A stretch of 12,894 bases of DNA from NCBI GenBank assembly GCA_031177845.1, contig JAPSGG010000008.1, positions 1-12,894 on the forward strand, given 5' to 3'. This document shows positions 8,801-12,894 of the stretch, piece after piece. Every line of letters starts with the position of its first letter. Positions within the stretch are counted from its first letter, which is position 1. Under the pieces are notes generated by a model. That model saw nothing but the letters and a program-made list of their open reading frames with translations, was not told the DNA's origin and ran no database searches. A program made the translations under genes and the position numbers. Origin of the DNA: Chromatiales bacterium. Its GTDB lineage: Bacteria > Pseudomonadota > Gammaproteobacteria > JACCYU01.

Positions 8801-9061
8801 AACGCCGCGCAACTGCGTTTGCGCCCGATCTTGATGACGTCGTTCGCCTTCATCCTAGGTGTCGTGCCGCTCGCCATCGCCACTGGTGCGGGCGCGGAGA
8901 TGCGCCAGGTGCTGGGCACGGCGGTCCTATTCGGCATGTTGGGAGTGACCCTGGTTGGACTATTTTTGACGCCGGTCTTCTATGTCGTGATTCGACGCCT
9001 CACCACGCACAAGCGAATGGGCGAGCGAGACGCGGAGCAGGCGCAGGAGGGCGCGGCTTGA
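5888..9061 (+). CDS. RND multidrug efflux transporter, HAE1 family (MexF/OqxB-like)
   Basis: 1057 residues, full length for HAE1 pumps. TM1 is at about 11-30. A large periplasmic loop follows, then TM2-TM6 (about 345-497), TM7 (about 545-563), a second large loop and TM8-TM12 (about 879-1032). The proton relay is intact: Asp410-Asp411 in TM4 (GIVVDDAIVVVEN) and Lys947 in TM10 (GLACKNAILIVEF). Such trimeric pumps use the proton gradient to expel drugs, solvents or metabolites via the adaptor and outer-membrane channel. Text such as PSGFIPAQDQGYL and NNLSLFGLVLAIG is close to the MexF/OqxB branch, which in known cases exports chloramphenicol, quinolones and related compounds; transfer of that substrate list is inference. 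The gene sits between adaptor (12 bp) and channel (4-bp overlap), giving coupled production of all three parts. Confidence 0.97.
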   Translation: MHFSHFFIDRPIFATVISILIVLVGAIAYFNLPIEQYPQVAPPQVRVQATYPGATPETIADTVAAPIEQEVNGVENMLYMTSSSTADGNMTLDVTFELGTDLDTAQVLVQNRVAIAEPRLPEEVRRLGVTTIKRSPNLMIVVHLYSPDGTYDQLYVSNYAILQIQDVLARIQGVGEILVFGAREYSMRIWLDPERLAELDLAPSDIVRALRTQNVQVAAGALGQQPISANNAFQLAANAQGRFTDPEQFEQVIVKRGGDGRLTRLVDVARVELGAQDYVTNSYLNGKPAVAIVANQLPGSNAIDTVDEIKATMAELEKDFPDGLEYEIVYNPTEFVAESISAVYHTIFEAVALVILVIIVFLQTWRAAAIPIVAIPVSLIGTFAVMSAMGFSLNNLSLFGLVLAIGIVVDDAIVVVENIERNLEKGLSPRDAARASMDEVGGALVSIALVLGAVFVPTAFLTGITGQFFRQFALTIAVATFISMFVSLTLSPALGAMLLRSKDQPQGHFGRLWNLVLGPFFRLFNRAFEWLSGSYARRVCQVSRRPAAMLVIFVILLGLTVFGYQRVPSGFIPAQDQGYLITAIELPKGAALARTDRVVQRVTDIALKTPGAANAVGFAGFSGATFSNATNAGVVFVPLKPFAERGPGDDAVSVMGKLRQQFSQIRGALIFVIQPPPIRGLGTGSGFKMMVQDRLSRGYQALEGATLGLVGKAAQEPTLMQVFSTFSVDTPKYFVDIDRTKAEMLDVPVANVFDALQISLGSTFINDFNLFGRVYRVTAQADAPYRLLPRDIEQLRVRSATGAMVPLGTLVDIQQTTGADRVVRHNLYPAAEVQGEPSPGFSSGEALTTMAGLAAQNLPDGIDFEWTEIAFQQTEAGNAGLIVFPLSVLFVFLVLAAQYESWSLPLAIILIVPLCILFAIAGIWARGMDINILTQIGFIVLVGLACKNAILIVEFAKQQEEEGKSIYSAATNAAQLRLRPILMTSFAFILGVVPLAIATGAGAEMRQVLGTAVLFGMLGVTLVGLFLTPVFYVVIRRLTTHKRMGERDAEQAQEGAA
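9045..9050 (+). promoter_or_regulatory. Strong Shine-Dalgarno that selects a TTG start for the outer-membrane factor
   Basis: AGGAGG lies inside the last codons of the pump gene, 7 bases before the TTG at 9058. The next in-frame ATG (9079) has no ribosome site. This supports TTG initiation overlapping the pump's TGA. Confidence 0.75.
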
Positions 9062-10569
9062 CTACTCTGATCAACAGCATGCGGCGGCTTATGCTGGCGA
9101 CACTGTCGACCTGCTTGCTGCTCAGCGCCTGTATGGTGGGACCGGAGTATCGGTCGCCCGCCGTGCCGGAGCCCGAGGCATTCTATGGCGCGGACGCCGA
9201 AGTGTTAGCGCTTGCCGAACCGGAAGTTCTGTGGTGGACGCAGTTGCAAGATGAAAGCTTGAATCGCCTGATCATGCGGGCGATGCGACACAATCACAAC
9301 CTGCGCATAGCTCGCGCCAATCTGCGCGCCGCCCGCGCGGTCCTCGAGGGACGGCGATTTCTGCTATACCCCATCGTCACTGCCGGCGCCGGTATCGCGC
9401 GACAAAAGATCAGCGAAGCGACGATCAGCACTTCGGCTGCAGGCACGGGCGGATTCGATCGGACTCAGACATTCTACGATGCAGGACTGGACGCTTTCTG
9501 GGAGCTGGATTTCTTCGGTCGTGTTCGGCGCTCAATCGAGGCGCTGACGGCCGATTACCAGGCCTTCCAGGCCCGGCAGTATTCGGTCTTCATTTCCGTC
9601 GCGGCCGAGGTCGCGCGGACCTATGTGGAGACACGCGGAGCGCAATACCAGCTCGCCGTCGCGCGACGCAATGCTGACAACCAGCGAAAGACCTTTGAGC
9701 TGACCCGGACGCTAGCGGCAGGTGGGCGAAGCACGGCGCTGGACATCGCGCGCGCCAGGGCACAACTGGCGACCACGCTAGCGATCATTCCGCCCTTGGA
9801 GGCGCAGGTTGCCATCAACATACATCGGCTCAGCGTGCTGGTTGGCCGCCCACCCGGCGCACTGCGCGCGAAACTGAAGGTGCCAAAGGCCTTGCCCACG
9901 ATTCCCATCATCGTGCGGATCGGCAATCCTGCCTCCCTGCTGCGGCGCCGACCCGACGTGTTTGCGGCCGAGCGACGCTTGGCGTCTGCGACTGCGCGCA
10001 TCGGTGTGGCAGTCGCCGATCTGTTCCCACGCGTCAGCCTGATCGGCTCCTTCGGCTACTTCTCGACGTCCATCTCGGATCTACTGGAAGAATCGACTCA
10101 GGAGTATTCCTTCGGGCCTAGACTGAGCTGGGCGGCTTTTGATCTGGGTCGCGTGCGGGCGCGCATACGCGCCGTCGAAGCAAGCGCAGCCGGCCAGTTG
10201 GCCGTTTACGAGCGCACCGTCCTGAGAGCTTTAGAAGAAACAGAGAACGCGATCGTGCGCTACACACGCGAGATCGTGCGGCGCGAGCGGCTACGGATCG
10301 CCAGCGACGCCAGTGAGGAAGCCGCACGCTTATCCCGTTTACGCTATGAGGAGGGTGTCGATAGCTTTATCAACGTGCTGGATGCCGAACGGCGCCTGCT
10401 CGAAGCGCAGACTCAATTGGCGGTCAGCGAGACGGAAGCCGCCCGTGCCCTGATCGCTTTATACAAGGCGCTAGGCGGCGGCTGGCAGTATGCCTTCGGC
10501 CCGCCCGCGAGCTCAGCAAGAACTGCGGCCGTAACCGGGATCAATAATGAAGCTCCAGCTAGGAGGTGA
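9058..10569 (+). CDS. Outer-membrane efflux channel lipoprotein (OprM/OprN/NodT family)
   Basis: 503 residues if started at TTG 9058, or 496 from the ATG at 9079. The lipoprotein signal is clear: two Arg at 9-10, a hydrophobic stretch, LSAC with Cys25, followed by MVGPEY, the usual NodT-family start of the mature protein. Two outer-membrane-factor repeats follow, roughly 65-260 and 285-480. The second opens with the family signature LLRRRPDVFAAERRL near 294 and ALIALYKALGGGW is near the end. These lipoproteins form trimeric barrels with long periplasmic alpha-helical tunnels that dock on the adaptor. The start overlaps the pump stop as TTGA, and a strong AGGAGG 7 bases upstream makes TTG the better choice. 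It is the last gene of the efflux operon; 392 bp without an intact gene follow. Confidence 0.95.
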   Translation: MTTLINSMRRLMLATLSTCLLLSACMVGPEYRSPAVPEPEAFYGADAEVLALAEPEVLWWTQLQDESLNRLIMRAMRHNHNLRIARANLRAARAVLEGRRFLLYPIVTAGAGIARQKISEATISTSAAGTGGFDRTQTFYDAGLDAFWELDFFGRVRRSIEALTADYQAFQARQYSVFISVAAEVARTYVETRGAQYQLAVARRNADNQRKTFELTRTLAAGGRSTALDIARARAQLATTLAIIPPLEAQVAINIHRLSVLVGRPPGALRAKLKVPKALPTIPIIVRIGNPASLLRRRPDVFAAERRLASATARIGVAVADLFPRVSLIGSFGYFSTSISDLLEESTQEYSFGPRLSWAAFDLGRVRARIRAVEASAAGQLAVYERTVLRALEETENAIVRYTREIVRRERLRIASDASEEAARLSRLRYEEGVDSFINVLDAERRLLEAQTQLAVSETEAARALIALYKALGGGWQYAFGPPASSARTAAVTGINNEAPARR

Positions 10570-10625
10570 GATGTGGTCATTCCGCATGTGCTGCATACAA
10601 ACTTTATGATGTTGTCGCGCGGGGG

Positions 10626-10650
10626 AAAATACGCTGCATAGGCATATTTT
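10626..10650. terminator. Weak AT-rich hairpin after the efflux operon, possible bidirectional terminator
   Basis: AAAATACGC (10626-10634) pairs with GCATATTTT (10642-10650), with one C-A mismatch in nine, around a 7-base loop. It lies 57 bp past the channel gene's stop and shows the A-tract/T-tract pattern of bidirectional terminators. Its stem is mostly A-U, so it would be weak. Confidence 0.22.
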
Positions 10651-10719
10651 GCGATCCCTGACTTTGCATGCCGCGATATCCTAACCGTGCAGCCATACGA
10701 TGGCGATCAATCAGCCGCT

Positions 10720-10866
10720 ATGATCTTCGACGCAAATTATCGCGAAGATGTGATGCTCACGGACGGCCTGCGTGTACGCTTTCGGACCGTTACTCCTTCC
10801 GACAAGCAAAAGCTCGCGGAGGGTTGCGAACCGCCCGGGCGCGATCGTGCTCACAGCGCGGTGTAG
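10720..10866 (+). pseudogene. Probable remnant of a GNAT acetyltransferase N-terminus
   Basis: The frame from ATG 10720 to TAG 10864 encodes 48 residues. Residues 7-37, starting YREDVMLTDGLRVRFR and running to KLAEGCE, resemble the opening strands of Pat-like GNAT acetyltransferases, where a DG-x-RV-x-x-R-x-x-x-P-x-D-K pattern is usual. After LAEG the expected continuation (an RLSPESR-like helix and the acetyl-CoA-binding core) is absent in all three forward frames before trpG. There is no ribosome site. I read it as a truncated, decayed gene. A short functional or chance ORF is possible. The match is by memory of the family, not by search. Confidence 0.38.
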
Positions 10867-10961
10867 AATGTTAGGTACCAAAGCAAATAGCGGGCACCGT
10901 TGCGGATATCATCTCTGTTCTGAAAGACTACACACTAAGTAGATCAAGGCTTAGGCCCAGC

Positions 10962-11540
10962 ATGGTACTCATGATCGATAATTATGATTCCTTTACGTAC
11001 AACCTGGTGCAATACCTAGGCGAGCTTGGCGCCGAGGTGAAGGTAGTGCGCAACGACCAGATCAGTGTAGACGAGATTGAGCGACTCGCGCCCGAGCGCA
11101 TCATGATCTCGCCCGGGCCATGCACACCGAATGAGGCAGGGGTATCACTAGCGGTGATCGGGCGTTTCTCCGGACGTATTCCCATCCTGGGCGTGTGTCT
11201 GGGCCATCAGGCCATCGGCCAGGCCTTCGGCGGGCGCATCGTACACGCGCGCGAGATTATGCATGGCAAGACCTCGATGATCTATCACAGCGGCAGCAGC
11301 GTGTTCCGCGGTCTAGATGTCCCGTTCGAGGCGACCCGTTACCATTCGCTGGTCATCGACAAGGGCAGTCTACCGGAGTGCCTGGAGGTGACCGCGTGGA
11401 CCGTGAGGCCAAACGGCAAACGGGATGAGATCATGGGCGTGCGCCACAAGGAGTTCGCGGTAGAAGGGGTACAGTTTCACCCCGAGTCTATCCTGACTCA
11501 GTACGGACACGAGTTGCTACGGAATTTTCTGGAGCACTAA
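10962..11540 (+). CDS. trpG: Anthranilate synthase component II, glutamine amidotransferase
   Basis: 192 residues, typical for TrpG/PabA. The class I amidotransferase triad is intact: Cys79 in [15 protein letters not shown], with His173 and Glu175 in QFHPES. The N-terminus [20 protein letters not shown] and [12 protein letters not shown] (50-60) are hallmarks. It releases ammonia from glutamine and passes it to TrpE, which makes anthranilate from chorismate; trpE is not in this window. The same subunit may also serve aminodeoxychorismate synthase (PabB) for folate, since TrpG and PabA cannot be separated by sequence; the adjacent trpD and trpC argue for tryptophan. ATG 10962 and ATG 10971 are both possible starts. 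The upstream site (TAGG at 10952-10955) is weak. Confidence 0.95.
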   Translation: MVLMIDNYDSFTYNLVQYLGELGAEVKVVRNDQISVDEIERLAPERIMISPGPCTPNEAGVSLAVIGRFSGRIPILGVCLGHQAIGQAFGGRIVHAREIMHGKTSMIYHSGSSVFRGLDVPFEATRYHSLVIDKGSLPECLEVTAWTVRPNGKRDEIMGVRHKEFAVEGVQFHPESILTQYGHELLRNFLEH

Positions 11541-11606
11541 TCGAGCTGTGGGGGTGATGCCGTCGCCTCGATCGAAGGGTCGCTCCCACGCCACAATGGG
11601 CCTCAC

Positions 11607-12617
11607 ATGGACATCAAAGAAGCGATTAGCCGGATCGTCGACCGGATTGATCTAACGGGCGCGGACATGGAAATGGTCATGCGTCAGATCATGACGGGTA
11701 ATGCCACGCCCATTCAGATCGGCGGCTTGCTCGCGGGGCTACGTGCTAAGGGCGAAAGCGTGGAGGAGATCACGGCGGCGGCGAAGGTCATGCGCGAATT
11801 CGCGATCCGCGTGGATGTGGCGCCGGAGAATCTCGTCGATACCTGCGGCACCGGCGGCGACGGCTTATGTACACTTAATGTCTCCACCGGAGCCGCATTC
11901 GTGGTTGCAGCGGCTGGTGGACGCGTGGCCAAGCACGGCAATCGGTCGGTCTCCAGCAAATGCGGCAGCGCAGACTTACTCGAAGCGGCCGGTGTCAAGA
12001 TCGACTTGAAACCGGAACAGGTGGCGCGCTGCATCGACGAGGTCGGCGTCGGTTTTCTATTCGCGCCCACACACCACGCCGCCGCGCGCCATGCGGCCGC
12101 GCCGCGGCGCGAACTCGGCACTCGCACCCTGTTCAATCTACTGGGCCCGCTCACCAATCCCGCGGGCGCACCGAATCAGTTACTGGGTGTTTTCGCGACC
12201 CGCTGGGTCGAGCCGCTCGCCAAGGTTCTGCATAACCTGGGCAGCCGCCACGTACTGGTAGTGCACGCCGAAGACGGTCTGGATGAGATCAGCATCGCCG
12301 CGCCAACCTATGTCGCGGAGTTGCACAACGGGCAGATCCGCACTTATACGATTCGTCCAGAGGACTTCGGTATTGCACGCCAGCCGCTCGACCGACTACG
12401 CGTGGCGAACGCCGCTGAGAGTCTCGCGCTGATTCAGTCCACCTTCGACGGCCAGCCCGGCCCGGCGCACGACATCATTGCGCTGAACGCGGGTGCGGCG
12501 CTGTACGCCGCGGATGTCGCCGAGAATCTGGCGCGTGGCGTGGCGCTCGCTCGAGAGGCCATCGCCTTGGGCAAGGCAAGTCGGCGCATGGCGCTATTGG
12601 TCGAGGCCACGCAGTGA
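11607..12617 (+). CDS. trpD: Anthranilate phosphoribosyltransferase
   Basis: 336 residues, normal length. It transfers phosphoribosyl from PRPP to anthranilate in the second step of the tryptophan branch. Seen motifs: GTGGD at 81-85 (PRPP binding), KHGNRSVSS at 109-117 followed by KCGSAD, the anthranilate-side [16 protein letters not shown] (156-171), [12 protein letters not shown] (176-187), and EDGLDE at 221-226 whose Asp-Glu pair binds magnesium. It lies 66 bp after trpG and its last four bases overlap the trpC start, so it belongs to a trpGDC operon. The ATG at 11607 has only a poor ribosome site (GGG a few bases upstream), so moderate initiation or re-initiation after trpG is likely. Confidence 0.97.
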   Translation: MDIKEAISRIVDRIDLTGADMEMVMRQIMTGNATPIQIGGLLAGLRAKGESVEEITAAAKVMREFAIRVDVAPENLVDTCGTGGDGLCTLNVSTGAAFVVAAAGGRVAKHGNRSVSSKCGSADLLEAAGVKIDLKPEQVARCIDEVGVGFLFAPTHHAAARHAAAPRRELGTRTLFNLLGPLTNPAGAPNQLLGVFATRWVEPLAKVLHNLGSRHVLVVHAEDGLDEISIAAPTYVAELHNGQIRTYTIRPEDFGIARQPLDRLRVANAAESLALIQSTFDGQPGPAHDIIALNAGAALYAADVAENLARGVALAREAIALGKASRRMALLVEATQ

Positions 12618-12894
12618 GTACGCCGGATATTCTTAGGCGCATCCTCGCGACGAAAGCCGAGGAGATTGCTCAATGCGCGGCCCGCGTGCCGCTCAAAGAG
12701 CTGAGCGCGCGGGTCTTTGACGTCGAGCCTCCGCGGGGTTTTGCCGCCTGCCTGACCAAGGCGCTCACGCACCAGCCATCGGCGGTGATCGCTGAGATCA
12801 AGAAGGCCTCTCCCAGCAAAGGACTGTTGCGCGCGGATTTCCAACCGGCCGCGATTGCTGCCAGTTATGCCCGCGGCGGCGCGACGTGCCTATC
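12614..12894 (+). CDS. trpC: Indole-3-glycerol phosphate synthase (5' part, cut by window edge)
   Basis: Translated by hand from the GTG at 12614: 93 codons remain open to the right edge, against about 260-270 in the whole protein. [17 protein letters not shown] at the N-terminus is typical, and [14 protein letters not shown] (57-70) carries the catalytic Glu61 and Lys63 of the first barrel strand. The enzyme converts carboxyphenylamino-deoxyribulose phosphate to indole-glycerol phosphate. The GTG start overlaps the trpD stop as GTGA, and GAGG at 12603-12606 lies 7 bases upstream, so translation is probably coupled to trpD. Whether it is fused to trpF, as in enterics, lies beyond the window. 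Confidence 0.95.
   Translation, partial: MSTPDILRRILATKAEEIAQCAARVPLKELSARVFDVEPPRGFAACLTKALTHQPSAVIAEIKKASPSKGLLRADFQPAAIAASYARGGATCL

Larger units (their letters stand above)
10570..10961. other. 392-bp spacer between the efflux operon and trpG
   Basis: Contains a weak AT-rich hairpin (10626-10650), an acetyltransferase-like remnant (10720-10866) and TAGAAT at 10864-10869, a 5/6 match to a -10 element but without a matching -35. An 8-bp direct repeat, GCTGCATA, occurs at 10590 and 10633. I see no GC-rich stem with T-run, no leader peptide with tandem Trp codons and no tRNA. The trp promoter presumably lies here but I cannot place it. Confidence 0.6.

Noticed and set aside
10590..10640. Direct repeat GCTGCATA (10590-10597 and 10633-10640)
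   Set aside because: Only two 8-bp copies, 43 bp apart, with no associated mobile gene or target-site pattern; likely chance.
10570..10961. Tryptophan attenuator or leader peptide before trpG
   Set aside because: No short ORF with tandem TGG codons and no terminator/antiterminator pair of stems was found.
11541..11606. TCGATCGA palindrome and GTGGG/CCCAC arms between trpG and trpD
   Set aside because: The arms are 5 bp with a large loop and no T-run. An 8-bp palindrome is expected by chance, so it supports neither a terminator nor an operator.
11930..11975. Cys119 where many TrpD proteins have Ser in the [15 protein letters not shown] motif
   Set aside because: Cys at this position occurs in many normal TrpD proteins, and the magnesium and PRPP residues are intact.

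Overview
The window is high-GC DNA (roughly 60% by eye) from a proteobacterium. The tripartite RND pump with a lipoprotein adaptor and a NodT-type outer-membrane factor shows a Gram-negative envelope. The trpG-trpD-trpC order without trpE directly upstream is common in Gamma- and Betaproteobacteria. I cannot name the genus from sequence alone. Coding density is high, all three blocks are ordinary chromosomal gene types, and I see no insertion sequence, CRISPR array, tRNA or rRNA.

Region 1 (1-4462) is a divergent module. On the minus strand is a large winged-helix/STAND-ATPase regulator that runs off the left edge. On the plus strand, 149 bp away, are a family IV (HSL-type) alpha/beta hydrolase and then an NADP(H)-type short-chain dehydrogenase. 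The gap holds a good minus-strand promoter for the regulator, with its predicted start almost at the ATG. The promoter is overlaid by in-phase TCAG repeats at 10-bp spacing, a plausible binding site for the regulator's own OmpR-like DNA-binding domain. A perfect 12-bp palindrome lies just before the dehydrogenase.

Region 2 (4463-10569) is a complete MexEF-OprN/OqxAB-like efflux operon: lipoprotein adaptor, 12-TM HAE1 pump with its proton-relay Asp pair and Lys, and outer-membrane channel lipoprotein. The pump and channel genes are coupled by a TTGA overlap with a strong AGGAGG, so the channel gene very probably starts at TTG. No regulator gene adjoins the operon. Its 192-bp leader contains two inverted repeats.

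Region 3 (10570-12894) begins with a 392-bp spacer that carries what looks like the decayed N-terminus of a GNAT acetyltransferase. It continues with the tryptophan biosynthesis genes trpG, trpD and the first 93 codons of trpC, which overlaps trpD by 4 bp and starts with GTG. TrpG supplies ammonia for anthranilate synthase, TrpD adds the phosphoribosyl group, and TrpC closes the indole ring.

I do not see a clearly new system. The parts most worth a second look are the regulator/operator layout in 2487-2535, the possible link between the hydrolase-dehydrogenase pair and the efflux pump, and the gene remnant before trpG.
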